From Halichoerus grypus (Eukaryota > Chordata > Mammalia > Carnivora > Phocidae), in assembly GCF_964656455.1 (NCBI RefSeq), contig NC_135718.1, forward strand, positions 50,497,008 through 50,561,007: 64,000 nucleotides of DNA, read 5' to 3'. Positions 1 through 11,620 of the stretch are shown piece after piece; the stretch's first letter is position 1; the number at the start of each line of letters is the position of its first letter. The translations under genes and the position numbers were made by a program. Below the pieces are notes generated by a model, which saw only the letters and a list, made by a program, of their open reading frames with translations, did no database searches and was not told where the DNA came from.

Positions 1-854
1 TAGAGTTTGATGACCAGGTTGGTCAGCAAAAAATTAACATATGCCTCAATGATCCTGCTCACTGGCTGATAAAACATCCCATTAGCTGCCCCATTCCCCT
101 TCCAAGATACTTCCCAACTAGAGGGCTGCTCCCACAATGCAGTTCTCTCATACTTCAGCCCTAAGCCTCCCCAACTCATCCACACCTGTTTGATTAGGAC
201 TTAGTCTCTGTTGACAGATTTTTATCTTTGGAAATGCCCCTGGCTATGCCAAAAAGACCAAGTTAAGCAAAGGATTAACTAACACACTCTCACTGATGCA
301 GTCAAACCAGCAGCCAGTTAAGAGACAGAAAACTATTTCAGGTAAGCACCCTCGAATGGCTGCCAAAATGCCCCATTAATCCCCCAGTGAAAGAATTTAG
401 CCCCTGTCTTCTGACAAATGCCTGTGTGCTTTTAAATGCAAACTCTATTCTTGAAAGAACTTTCATATTACCTTGATACACCCAAGAAAACAAAACCATC
501 CCCCTCAACCCACAAAGAGTATCTGACTTGCCATGGTCAAGTGATGGTCCTGAGGCAAGTCCTAACTACACAGAGAATCTCCCCCATTTAGGCGGTGCCA
601 GAACTTTTGCTTCTACAGTTGACTAGAAAATCTTTGTAAGCCATTTCCATTCTCTGGGATGGATTATTAATTGTTGAGAGAGACTGCCATAGGAGGGGAC
701 CCAAAGGATATTAAATAAAAATATCATATGATCCTAAATGGACTGTTTTAAAAGGGAGAGTTTATAGGCAAAGTACACTGTTCCTGCCATTCATGCAAAA
801 TCACAGAATCACAGAAGGTTACAATCTGGAGAGGCCCTTATAGATCAGTAAAAG
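1..854. other. Unassigned sequence
   Basis: I see no reading frame of note and no repeat that I can name with confidence. Positions 800-845 (a run around ATCACAGAATCACAGAAGG followed by GAGAGGCCCTTATAGATCAG) resemble a common ancient mammalian interspersed repeat, but I cannot name its family. The rest looks like ordinary AT-leaning single-copy DNA. Confidence 0.5.
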
Positions 855-945
855 GACCACCTCTGAAGCTTGTTAAAAAACAGATTCCCAGGCCTCATCC
901 CCTACCATGGGCTTACTGACCCAAACTCTCCAGGGGTGTCCAATT
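855..945 (+). mobile_element. MER5-like (hAT-Charlie MITE) fragment
   Basis: The order of motifs (CTTGTTAAAAAACAGATTCC, CAGGCCTCATCCCC, ACTGACCCAAACTCTCCAGG) matches the interior of MER5A/B-type non-autonomous hAT elements. The match is from memory. Terminal inverted repeats are not visible, so this is a decayed internal piece. It ends about 10 bp before the U6 insertion site. Confidence 0.5.
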
Positions 946-954
946 AACTCACTT

Positions 955-972
955 TATTTATAAGATCCAGAG
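955..972. repeat. Target-site duplication, left copy (U6 insertion)
   Basis: The sequence TATTTATAAGATCCAGAG is repeated exactly at 996-1013 on the other side of the U6 fragment. One untemplated T (973) lies between this copy and the first U6 base. Confidence 0.85.
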
Positions 973-973
973 T

Positions 974-997
974 GTGCTCGCTTCAGCAGCACATATA
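974..997 (+). pseudogene. U6 snRNA 5' fragment (tailless retropseudogene)
   Basis: Positions 974-997 match nucleotides 1-24 of U6 spliceosomal RNA with a single difference (G to A at U6 nucleotide 12, position 985). The match starts exactly at the U6 5' end and stops at nucleotide 24; position 998 is T where U6 has C. It is bracketed by an 18-bp direct repeat (955-972 and 996-1013), and the right copy overlaps the U6 match by two bases. There is no A-tail. A perfect target duplication around a 3'-truncated small RNA fits the known class of tailless retropseudogenes made by L1 machinery. It cannot be a working U6 gene: about 80 nt of the RNA and the upstream PSE/TATA promoter are missing. Confidence 0.85.
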
Positions 998-1013
998 TTT
1001 ATAAGATCCAGAG
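996..1013. repeat. Target-site duplication, right copy (U6 insertion)
   Basis: This is an exact 18-bp copy of 955-972. Its first two bases (TA) are shared with U6 nucleotides 23-24, which is the microhomology expected if the truncated RNA annealed at the nicked target. Confidence 0.85.
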
Positions 1014-2164
1014 AAGTGACTTTCCTAAGATCCTCAGTGTTTATTTCAAAGTACACTCCACCTCATTTCAAAAGAGATCCAAGGCAGAAATCATAGGGCT
1101 GATAATGCTATCAAGGACTGAACATAGGCCCTTAAAAAGGATTCGAGTCAATGAATACTTTGAGGACTAATTTTATGTTATCTAGTTCAAAGTCTTACTG
1201 AAACACAGATAGTTTTGCTCTCTGATCCAGGTGCCTGAAAATAGCATTCCTCTCACAAGGGAAATAGAATTCCACTGTGCAACACTCTCTTGGTCACACT
1301 TAAGCCCCAAACTGCTTTACAGAGCCAAATTTTCAGTCAGATGTTTTAAAAGTTTTTAGCAGATACTAGGAAAATCAGACAAGAAGCGCAGGGCGGGGAG
1401 AAACAAGACATCATACCACTGACCATCACCTAATCACTCTTTTCCCCCGAGCTGGATGAGTAGGGAGATAGGAGTGTTGGAGCAAGAATATGTGGGTATC
1501 AGTGCTATATGCCCAAGGAAGCAGTACACTTCATACCTTTCCTTTATCACAAAACTAAAATCATGCCATTGTGCTGACTGTATCCTCCATGCCAGGGGTT
1601 TCTTGGAGGATTTAAACACCACTTAATAAAGTCACTCACACTAGACCTCCTGCTTATCAGTCTGAAAGGACACATCAAAACACCTTGTCCTTAAAACTTC
1701 TTGGGGGCCCAAAGGAAAGACAGTTGGACTTAAATCAACACACAGCTCCATACATTATATGGCTTTAAAGAGGGGAAAAAAGAAGAGCTTAGTGAAGATA
1801 GGAACAACTTGCTTAAAGATGGACAGGATGCAGCCAGGCAAAGCAGGAAGAAAGATACACAGGCATCTCGCCCCATGCTTCATTCCCAGCTCCAGCTGGT
1901 TCTTAGCATTGAAGTAGAGCTGGTGTCAGCTCTGACCTAAACTGTGCTATGTTGAACCAGGGCCAGAAGAGCTGGACAAAACAGAATCCATGCCTCCTAT
2001 TGGCTTTAAACAGTCATCTGGTCCACTGATAGCCATCTTGCAAAGCTAGAACATAGGTTTCCTTAGCCACACTGTCTCCTGAAATCCCAACACACTTCCA
2101 CAGCCATTTCAAACATACCTGAGAACTAAAAAGTCAGGCATTATTGGTCCCATTCCAACTATGT
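1014..2164. other. Unassigned sequence
   Basis: I recognise no gene or repeat. The one antisense frame here (1434-1622, 62 codons) has no recognisable motif and no flanking splice or promoter evidence. Confidence 0.5.
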
Positions 2165-3620
2165 GTTTAGTCCATTACCATTTCATGTAATTATTGATAT
2201 GGTTTGAGTCAAATCAAACATGTTACCTCTGTTTTGTCTATTTTCTGTTCCTTTGTTCCTCCTTTCCTGCCTTATAGAATTTTTTTTTAGAATATTTTAC
2301 TAATAGATCTGTTGGCTTTTTGGTTGTATCCCTTGCATTTTTTTAAAAGTTGCTCTAAAATTACAATATACGTCCTCCATTTGTCACAAGTTGCTTACAA
2401 CTCCTATTATACCACTTCATGTAAAATGAAGAAATTGTACAACCGCAGGAATGTTACCCCAGCCCCAGACTTAATGCCACACTTGTCACATACACACTGT
2501 CTCTACATACCCTATCAACTCTAAAAGACTATTAGAGTTTGGAGATTAAAGGATCACATGCATTTTTTTAAAAAAAATTCAGAGGAAAAAGTCTTTTTCT
2601 GCTTACCACCTATTTGTCACATCTGATGCTCTTCTTGCTTCCTCAGGAAGAGTTTCTATTGTTCAGCCTAGCAAACCCCCTTTGTCATTTCTTGGCATGC
2701 TGGTCTGCATGATCTTAGTTTTCTTCTTAGTGAAAATATCTTTATTTCACCTTCATTCTTCAAGGGTTATTTTTGCTGAATAGAGAATTCTCAATTTACA
2801 AAGGTTTTGGGTCTCCCCGCCAACCCTTATAAGCCCTTTAAAGATGTCCTACAGTCTTCTGGCCTCCGTTGTTTCAGATAAGACACTAGGTGATTCATGT
2901 TGTTGTTCTCCTCTAAGCAATGTGTTCTCTTCTCTATTTTTTTCAAGATTTTTTCTTTATCTTTTTATGGGGGCGGGTGGGAGATGAGGTAGGGAGTAGT
3001 TTAAGATAAGCCTAGGTGTGGTTTGCTTTAAATTTATCCTGCCTGGTGATCACTGAGCTTCCTGAATCTGTAAATTTGTGTCATTCACCAAATTTCAGGT
3101 ATTTTCAGCCATTATTTCTTCAATTTTTTTTTTTTTTTTTTTGCCCCATTCTTTCATTTCTCCTTCTGGGATTCCTCTGTGAGATACCATCTCACAGGCC
3201 CTTGTGTCTCTGTTTGCCTTTTGTTTTCCCTTCTTTTTCTCTCCTTCAGACTGAGCAATTTCTATTGATCTTTAATTTCTTTCTATGACATCTTCATTCT
3301 ACCATTAAGCTCATCTAGTGAATTCTTTGGTATTATAATTTTTAGGCCTAGATTATTATTATACTTTTAGAATAGAATCATCAAATACTATTTCTCTGTT
3401 GAGATTTCATATCCTTTTCTACATTGTGAGTCTATTTCTCTTTATGTCTTTGAGCATATTTATAACCACTACCTTAAAATCTTTGCTTGCTATCCCATCA
3501 CCTGGGTCATCTTGGAGTTGGTCCCTGTTACTTTTCATAATGCAATGGGTAATTTTAGATTTTTGTCTTGGATGTCTTGAATGATACGTTGTATAAATTC
3601 TGAATTGTGTAAAGTTTCAC
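2165..3620 (-). mobile_element. Antisense L1M/HAL1-class LINE fragment
   Basis: The stretch is T-rich on the plus strand with a string of phrases typical of ancient L1M/HAL1 elements read backwards: GTTGCTCTAAAATTACAATA near 2347, CAGCCATTATTTCTTCAA near 3106, TCTCCTTCTGGGATTCCTCT near 3160 and CACCTGGGTCATCTTGGAGT near 3500. A similar order recurs at 48870-50690. It includes a T20-type run at about 3125-3142. No intact frame survives. The exact subfamily cannot be called by eye. Confidence 0.6.
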
Positions 3621-5889
3621 TGAATATCATTTTTTTAAGCATGCAGTTAACCTGGCTGAAAGAAAAATGCAAAACACTGTCTCCCCTGAAGCAGGCAGCA
3701 ATTCCAATTTCAGTTCAATTGTTTTAGCCTTACTAGCAGTCAATCTAACCTACAGATGGCTCAAGGTCCAACTATAGATAAGAACAGATTTTATCCACAC
3801 AATTTGGAGATTTTATATATACAATTTTATACACGCACACAACAAATGACTCACTCCTCTCAGGCATTATTCCCCTCTTTCCAGAGGCTAAGGTTGCTCT
3901 GAACTTTGGTCTCTGATTATTCAAGCCCATAAAAATCATGCTTTCTATCAAGTTGTATCCTTCCCTCATGGCATCAACTGAAGCCTGTCTTCAAGATAAA
4001 ACCTGTAGAAAATGAGAAACCCACCCTATGCCTTTCCCTTCCTTCAAAGATCAATAGCTTCTCTAGGATCTGCCTGTTTCTTCCTCCCCTAGTTGGGATC
4101 TTGTAGTTGATCTCTAGTTTTCTTTAGAACTTCCTTACAGGACAACAGAGCAGAAAGCTATGGACCCACTGGACTCCTCACAGCAGGATCAGAAACTGTC
4201 CCTCTGCATTAGATATATATGGATGCTGACAACCCAGCCCCTTGGGATTTACTGGAAGGGACCATCAGATCATCCTATCTCTTATCATGGTAGGAATCCC
4301 CTCTACACAGACTCTAAAAGCTTCCATCCTTCAACATTGTCCACTTCATTCTCTGTGGCTTTAAATATTGGCAAATTCTTCCTTATATTTAACTGAAGTC
4401 TGCTACCTTATAATTATCATCTCTGGCCATAATTCCTAATTCCAAATTGTTAGCCCCGAGAGCAGGGACTCTATCTTACTTGTATTTGCATCTCCAGTGC
4501 CTAGCACAAAGTAGAGACTAAGAGAACTGATCAGTTAACTGATTAATGTCATTACAAACAACAGCAGATAGAAGTCTACACCTACTTCATCATGGCAATT
4601 TTACACCTACTTTTAGGGGCTATCATTTACTACATTCTTCTGTCCAACAAAGTTTCTCCTCTCCAGTCTAAATGACCTTTGGTCATTTAATTACTTCCCA
4701 TGTGGTAGAATTTCTAGAATCCTCTGACCTCTTAGACACACTACCTACCACTGACCAATGTCACTTAAAACTTCTGAGGAATTCATTCCTTCTCAAGATA
4801 TAGAAAAAAACAAAAGAACATCACTTCCACACTAAAAAGAAAAAGCCAGATAACCTACAAAATCCTAATTTTTCTCCACTCCATCAGAGAGCTGATGTTA
4901 CAAGGCAAACAAGTAAATGGAATTCCAAAGTGTGACTTGTCCCTCTCCAAGGGAAGACAGGACACACGAACTATTTCATGTTTGGCAGAGCAAGGTTGAA
5001 GGGGCAGCCACCATAAAAGTAAATAAAAAGAAAACAGCTGGAATTTTAACAAACTTGAAAATGTTAAATGTGGGCTAACCAGAGACTTTAGAATTCCTGA
5101 GAGTCCCAGACACAAGGAGAGTCTTTAGCCACTCATCAGCTTCTTTCCATGCTGCTCACAAGAGAGACTAAGACCAAGAAAGAGACATAGGAGAATCCCC
5201 TACATTGTGTACAGGTAGGAAATCTTGCCTATTTCCCAGCCCCTTCTCTTGTTAAAAAACAAAATGAAAAAATGCAGAACTCATAAGCCTCTGAGGAAGA
5301 ACAGTCCCAAGTAAAGGTCACTGCCACTAAAGGAGAGCTAAATGCAAAACATGTCTGTCCCTCGGGGGGTGGGGTGGAGAGGAGTAGAAAAACATGTTCA
5401 GGTACAGCATCTTGCATATATAGAAAGCAGGGACCTGCTACCACTGGAAAAGGGACAGGAAATGCTCTTCTACCCAGGAGTCCTTACCAATATGAGACAG
5501 AACAATATTCATGCCTGGGACCTAGGCCCACTGGACCTGCTGAAGCCTGAGCCTGGAGCATGGGAAGAGAGCAAACCCTACCCACCACCACAAGCTTCAC
5601 AGTAAGTAACAAGCAACAGCAGGCTAGCCCTCAAGGAGGGGGGAAGGGAACAGAGATCCATTTTTAGTGTAGGCACATGGACCAGTTGAGAGTTATGGAT
5701 AGAGGGAGAACATGAGGAAAACCCTGTTTCTCCAGTTCCCTGCGAAGCACAGGTAGCAGCAAGCCACCACTGGAGGAATTTGAAGTCTTCCCTACAACAA
5801 AAATTTAGATCCAGTTCAATTACTGACTGTATGGACTCAATTCCCCACACTAACATCCCAACAGAAGTGTCTCCGTTTCCAGATATCAA
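3621..5889. other. Mostly unassigned; possible 5' part of the next L1
   Basis: I see no gene. Around 4240-4440 there are phrases of an ancient interspersed repeat that I cannot name. An L2-like scrap is listed separately at 4435. The stretch 5200-5890 lies directly upstream of the sense L1M and may be its decayed 5' region, but nothing in it is diagnostic. Confidence 0.35.
4435..4545 (+). mobile_element. L2-like 3' end fragment
   Basis: The phrases GAGAGCAGGGACTCTATCTT and ATCTCCAGTGCCTAGCACAA-AGTAG follow the order of the L2 3' end (a 'gagggcagggactttgtc' box, then 'cagtgcctagcacatagtag'). It is short and diverged. Confidence 0.5.
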
Positions 5890-8384
5890 TACTTCTTACC
5901 TCAGTTTCTGCTGTTCTTTTACATACATTGTCCAGCATTTAATCAAAAATTATATGACACAGCAAGAAAAAAATAAAATACTCGTGGTCAAAAGATGAAG
6001 TAGTCAACATTACCAGAGCTAGAGGTGATAAAGATGTTAGAACTAAGAGGGGTTTAATATAACTATTACTAAAAATTTTTTTAATCTAAAAGGTGAACAT
6101 CATGCATGAACAGATGGGTAATTTGCAGAAAAAAAGAAAACTTTAAAAAAAATCATGAAAATGCTAGAAATAAAAAGCATGATATAAAAGAAGAATTCCT
6201 TCAATAGGCTTATCAGCAGACTAGACACAGCAGAGTAAAAGATTTATGAACTTGAAGAAAAAGAAACTATCCAAACTAACAATGAAGAAAAAAGCAGAAA
6301 AACAAAAGAGCATCCAAGAGCTATGGGATAATCAAATAGTGTAACATATATTTGGAATTCCAGAAGTAAATGAAAGCAGAAAGGGAGTGGAAAAAATTTT
6401 TTAAATAACCAAGAATTTTCCAAAACTACTGAAAACATCAAACACAGTTCAAAGAACCTAAGAAATCCTCAAGTGGGATGTGGGGAGGGAAGAACATAGG
6501 CACATCATAACAAAACTACTAAAAAACAAGAAAATCTTGAAGGCAGTCAGAGGGAAAAAATATATACAGAAGAACAAAGCTGAGAAGGACATCAGACTTG
6601 TCAACAGAAAGAATGCCAGGCAGAAGAAAATGGGATGACATCATTTAAGTACTGAAAGAAAAAACTAATCGCAATCTTGTACACACTGAAAATATCTTCT
6701 AAAAATAACAGTAAGATAAGAATGTTTCAGACAAAGAAAAACAGAGAATTCATTGCCAATATCCATTACCCATACTAAAAAGATGTTGAAGTTCTTCAGG
6801 CAAGACTCAAATACCAGAAGAAATCTGGATCTACATAAAGAAATAAAGTGCTTCAGAAATGGTAAAAATGTGGGTAATATGACAAACATTTTAATTTATA
6901 TCGCCTTAAAAGATAACTAGCTCTGCAAAATGTATTTAGTTTGCAAACAGATTAAACTAGAAAAATTTTAACAGAGTATTTTAATTTTCCTATTAAAGTA
7001 AGCAAATAGAGAAACATTTTCCCTGGTTTTTGGAAAAAGGGGGGGTTAGCTGCTATCTGACAAAAAAATTATCTGGGAGTTTATAACATAAGTAGAAGTA
7101 ACACATAAGACAACCATTAAACCAAGGATAGGAAGAAGGAAATAGAAGTACACTATTGTAAGAGTCTTAAACTATACATAAAATGATGTATTATTTGAAA
7201 GTAAACTGTGATAAGAGATATACCATACACACTAATAAAACCACTAAAAAAATTTTTAAGAGAAAAAGATCTAAGTTTTTCTGGAGATAAAATAGAATCA
7301 TAAATATATTCAATCATAAATATAAACAAAAAATTTAAAAGGTAGGAAAAGAAGGAAACAAATGGGATACAAAACAACTTACAAAATTTAATTTTAAAAC
7401 TGTCAATAAATTATATTAAATGTAAATGGCCTGAACATTCCAAGTAAAAAGCAGAAATCATCAGATTGGGTAGGAAAGAAATTCACTATAAATATAAATA
7501 CAGAGATACATTAAAAGTAAAAAAAAATAGGAAGATGTACCACATGGAACTTGAAAGCTCTGTAATGTAATACAAAGTAGGTGTCAGAACAAGGAATATT
7601 TTCAGGGACAAATGAATCAATTTATCAGGAATCTATAACAAATACATATGCATCTAAAAACAGTTCCAAAAACCATAAAAACCTGATACAACTGAAATTA
7701 AAAAAAAAAAAAGGAAAGCACAGTTTTAGTGGAAAACTTCAGTACCCCTCTCTCAGCAATTTGTATAAAAAGTAAAACCAAAAAGTCAATAAGGATATAG
7801 AAGACTTGAACACTTTGAATGAACTTGATTTAACTGACTTTTGCAGAAGACTCCAACCAACAAGACCCAGTTCCACATTCTCTTCAAAAACCCATGGAAC
7901 ATTCACCAAGATAGACTATTTTCTGAGCAAATGTTCATAGTTGCTTTAAGTACAGTAGCCAAAAACTTTAAACAACCCAAACGCCAAACAAATGGTAACA
8001 TGTCAACAAATCATGGTACAACCACACAATGGAATACTATTCAGCAATAAAAAGAAATGAACTACTGATACATGCTACAACATGGGATCAATCTCAAAAG
8101 CATTATGCTAAGTGCAAGAAACCAGGCACAAAGGCTACATATTGTAGGATTCCACTGTTATGATATTCTAGGAAAAGGCAAAGCTACAAACAGAAAAATT
8201 ACACCAGTACAGGCCAGGAGCTGGATATAGGGAAAGGAGACTAACTGAAAAGGGGCACAAGGGAAATTTCTGTGGTGATGGAAGTATTCTATCTTGATTG
8301 TGTGATTACATGACCGCATACATTTGTCACAAATCATCTATTCATTTAGAAAGGGAATTAGGGAACTTAATGTAAATTATATCT
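5890..8384 (+). mobile_element. Sense L1M/HAL1-class LINE with internal ORF2 deletion
   Basis: The order is that of an old L1 in sense. An ORF1-like A-rich region runs from about 5900 to 6900. A linker follows at 7080-7260. The start of ORF2 is near 7400 (ATTAAATGTAAATGGCCTGA), and endonuclease-region text runs to about 7930 (CATGGAACATTCACCAAGAT). The sequence then jumps straight to the ORF2 3' end and 3' UTR (ATAGTTGCTTTAAGTACAGT, ACAATGGAATACTATTCAGC, CATTTGTCACAAATCATC), ending TAAATTATATCTCACTAATC. Nearly all of the reverse transcriptase region is missing. All frames are broken. The 3' end is the target of the SINE at 8394. Confidence 0.7.
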
Positions 8385-8393
8385 CACTAATCT

Positions 8394-8584
8394 TTTTTTT
8401 TTTAAGCTTTATTTATTTATTTGATGGAGAGAGCAAGAGAGGGAACACAAGCATGGGGGAGCTGGAGAGGGAGAAGCAGGCTCCCCACTGAGCAGGGAGC
8501 TGGATGCGGGGCTCGATCCCAGGATGCTGGGATCATGACCTGAGCCAAAGGCAGACGCTTAACAACTGAGCCACCCAGGCACCC
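8394..8584 (-). mobile_element. Can-SINE (SINEC), antisense
   Basis: The T-rich tail is at the left and the tRNA-type head at the right (GAGCCACCCAGGCACCCC). It is flanked by the 9-bp TSD CACTAATCT at 8385-8393 and 8585-8593. It was inserted at the very 3' end of the sense L1M. The internal promoter boxes are recognisable (GGTTCGAnnC-type B box read backwards as GGGGCTCGATCCC). Confidence 0.95.
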
Positions 8585-8593
8585 CACTAATCT

Positions 8594-9334
8594 GACTTTT
8601 AAAATAAAAAATAAACTTAAATGCCATCACCCAAGACAGAAAATAATAGTAATAAAATGAGCTGATAAGAATAAACTCAATATGGTCAGATCAGCACAGG
8701 CCTTGACTGACCTTCCTGGAAAAGACTTTGTGAGGGACTATCTCATCATAATACCTCACACAGAACTTCATTAAGTCTTCATCACAAAGAAGCCTGCACA
8801 AGGTACACATATTTCCAACACATACTTAGATCTTTTATTCCCAGAGACCAAAGAGATAAGAAATATTACAGATTTCAATAACATGAAAGCAGATGGAAAT
8901 TTATTTTCATATTTGTAATGGATCACCAGCATCTGGTTCTAAGTTGTCCTCCTTAGTGACAGTGAGCATTCAATAGGGAGTTCTGGGAAGCAGAAGACCA
9001 TCTGGGGAGCTTTTGTTGAGAATAGAAATTGTCCTTCATCACCTTGCATTGATATCCTTAATATTATATTGTTAAGATATTATGGGCTGTCCAGGTCAGA
9101 AGGAATCTAGTTAGCAGGGAACAAGGCCTAGACTGGGTCCTTCACTCCTGGGTGCAACCCAGGGTATTAAAATAAAAATAAGAGTTCCTCAGTCTGGGAC
9201 GGGAAGGCACTCCCAGATCTCTTCTTAGGGCAAAGCCAGGGAACAGAGGTCACCATTCTGCAGAAAATGAAGATGCTCGTGAAAGCTCCCAGAGCTTTGC
9301 TGGTTCTTGCCAGGGGATGTCAATACTGGACACT
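8594..9334. other. Unassigned sequence
   Basis: Single-copy-looking DNA between two SINEs. I see no gene or nameable repeat. Confidence 0.5.
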
Positions 9335-9535
9335 TTTTTTTTTTAAGATTTTATTTATTTATTTGACAGAGAGAGAGAGAGACAGCGAGAGAGGGAACAC
9401 AAGCAGGGGGAGTGGGAGAGGGAGAAGCAGGCTTCCGGCCAAGCAGGGAGCCCAATGTGGGGCTCAATCCCAGGACCCTGAGACCATGACCTGAGCCAAA
9501 GGCAGTCGCTTAACAACTGAGCCACCTAGGCGCCC
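9335..9535 (-). mobile_element. Can-SINE (SINEC), antisense, young
   Basis: A full-length copy of about 200 bp with a T10 tail at the left and the head ending CACCTAGGCGCCCC. The TSD CAATACTGGACACT (14 bp) is perfect at 9321-9334 and 9536-9549. The perfect duplication and low divergence suggest a recent insertion. A 75-codon plus frame across it (9267-9494) is a SINE artefact. Confidence 0.95.
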
Positions 9536-9549
9536 CAATACTGGACACT

Positions 9550-10849
9550 CTTTATTGTTAAAGGTTAATCTGTGAAAATATTAAATGCCATCCTGCTCTG
9601 AAAAGGAGTCTCTGGAAAAGTTCACAACATTACTACCAAATCCAAAATAACTTTCTTAATTACCCGTTAAGGGGTCCCGACAGGCCACCTCTAGAGAAAC
9701 ATTTGTCCTCTGAATGTTTTTTCTTTTAAATGCTATCTTTCACCACTGTGTTTATACTTGCCATGAAGATACAGTGTGATTAATGCAGGAAAAATAAATA
9801 TGAAAAGCCTTACAATCAAATTAAGGAGGGCACTTGATAAAATGAGCCCACTTCTTATGAGTAATTTCAAAGAATAACTGCTTTTCATTATAACCTCAGC
9901 TCCCAGCAGGTCCTACATAAACCAAGCCAGCTGCAGTTCAAGAAAAGGTCCAAAGGAGGACCCACTCAAGGTGTGGATAAATCACAATTGTGATCACAGA
10001 CTAGGTTTCTATCTTTTTGTATCCCCCTTAATAAATTGGGCTTGACCTGAAACGCCAAGAAAGTTAATTTATAACAGCCAACCTTTTTTTTTTTTTTTTT
10101 TTTTTTTTACATCACAGCTCACCTTTCTTTTTCTTTTAAATTTAAACCATTATGACAAATGGAGATTTATTATATACCATAAACACATGCGGCTTGAGCA
10201 CTGGTAGTTAGTCTGGAAACTCAGATGGGGCAGCAGGCCACTCGCGCAATCAGGAAATGCCATGTGACGTTCTTGATAAAGATGAAACACACACACATTC
10301 CACAGCACTTACTGTGGCCACTGTGGTTTTGGCCATTGTGGGGGCACCATGGACTCAGTGCAGGCTGTGAACTGAAAGCTAATTCCGTTAGGTCAGGGAG
10401 AGGTGCTCTTTCAGGCCACATTCACCCAAATCAGTGCTAAAATCTTCGCAAGGGCAGCTAGAAGTTTTAGACATAAGCAAAGACATGCAGCTTCCCAAGA
10501 TACTTCTCTAACCTTGGCCTGGTCTCACCTGTTTCACCTGCTCCTGACATAAACCCTGCAACAGGTTCATGTGTTTTGGTGCAGAGACACTCAGTAGTGC
10601 TGCACAGAATCATCCTGAGACAACAGGCTGAGTTCACTGATAAGTAAATGAAATCTTAGTGGAAGATGGGTTAGGAACCTATTTGCCATCATGCCAAGGC
10701 TAGGATGAGACTCTCCTAATCCTTCTCCTTTCTCTTGACCAAGCTGAAACGATCTGTTCCTCTCTGGGTCACTCTTATAGTTCCCCACTAGCAATAAGCA
10801 CTAGGTGATTTACGAACTAAACAGGGTTTCCTGGGAAGTAATATTAATT
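9550..10849. other. Unassigned sequence with a T26 tract
   Basis: I see no gene. The stretch holds a T-run of about 26 at 10084-10109 and a 14-bp perfect palindrome at 9981-9994. A TTTATT at about 10165 would read AATAAA on the minus strand, but no coding sequence upstream of it supports a transcript end. Confidence 0.4.
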
Positions 10850-11040
10850 TGTGCTTAAGGACATGAAATTTGGAGTCAATCCTGGCTCCCCCACTTCCAA
10901 ATTCACACCACCTCAGTTTTCCATCTGCAAAACAGGACTATTAGTAAGTACCCCATGTGTCTGTTGGGAAGATTCAGTGAAATAATTTATGTAATTCACT
11001 AACAGCCATAATACATTATTAAAAATTTAGAGATTTTCTA
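10850..11040 (+). mobile_element. MIR fragment
   Basis: The MIR core order is visible: a 'gaaatttggagtcaatcctggctc' block, then CCTCAGTTTTCCATCTGC-AAAACAGG and TGGGAAGATTCAGTGAAATA. It is strongly diverged, as expected for this pre-placental family. Confidence 0.7.
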
Positions 11041-11105
11041 TCATAATCTAATTAGCCACATAACCGTTCAATAGTTAATGATAGTTTTACTGATAGCTTT
11101 TATTA

Positions 11106-11234
11106 CTTTTTTTAAGTAGGCTCCACACCCAGCATGAAGCCCAACCCAGGGCTTGAACTTAAAACCCTGAGATCATGACCTGAGCTGAAATCAAGAGTTG
11201 GATGCTTAAATCAACTGAGCCACCCAGGCGCTCC
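11106..11234 (-). mobile_element. Can-SINE, antisense, older short type
   Basis: The head GAGCCACCCAGGCGCTCCAG lies at the right. The body is short and carries ATCAAGAGTTGGATGCTTAA, a marker of older Can-SINE variants. The TSD AGCTTTTATTA is at 11095-11105 and 11235-11245. Confidence 0.9.
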
Positions 11235-11245
11235 AGCTTTTATTA

Positions 11246-11404
11246 TTAATAAACTTTCCATATGTGTAGGTCTTCTTCCAGAACTACAATATAGGTTCCC
11301 TGAAACTCTGTATTTACTCTTCCTTTGCTTTGCTTACAGTTCCCAGGCACAAGCAATTTATTAACACTTGCTGATCATATCAATTCTACCATCCAAAAAA
11401 ACCT
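11246..11404. other. Unassigned sequence
   Basis: Short AT-rich stretch with nothing recognisable. Confidence 0.4.
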
Positions 11405-11620
11405 CTTTAATTACTTATAAAAAAGAAACCAGTAAAAATACAGATAAAAAGGAAAATTAAAATCATCCTTGATCCCAACACTAAAAATAACCAGTTAGTA
11501 CTCTGATGAATAGTTATGGTTGGGATCCTGAGTATATAACCAGTTTCTTAACCTACCTTTTTAACTTAAGAATAGTTCATGGATACGTTCCCCTACCATT
11601 AATTATTCAAAAGCATGACC
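11405..11620 (+). mobile_element. Possible ancient L1M 3' UTR fragment
   Basis: Phrases such as TCATCCTTGATCCCAACACT, AATAACCAGTTAGTACTCTG and ACCTACCTTTTTAACTTAAG follow the order of a common ancient LINE 3' region ('catccataatcccaccac...aaccactgttaac...cctgcttttttcactta'). It is weak and highly diverged. Confidence 0.35.

Noticed and set aside
974..997. A functional U6 snRNA gene
   Set aside because: Only 24 of about 107 nt are present, with no PSE/TATA promoter upstream and no terminator T-run.
10084..10440. Possible antisense processed pseudogene led by a T26 run, with AATAAA on the minus strand near 10165
   Set aside because: The signal lies about 60 nt from the T-run, too far for a normal tail, no TSD was found, and neither open frame (10221-10421 minus, 10225-10440 plus) is recognisable.
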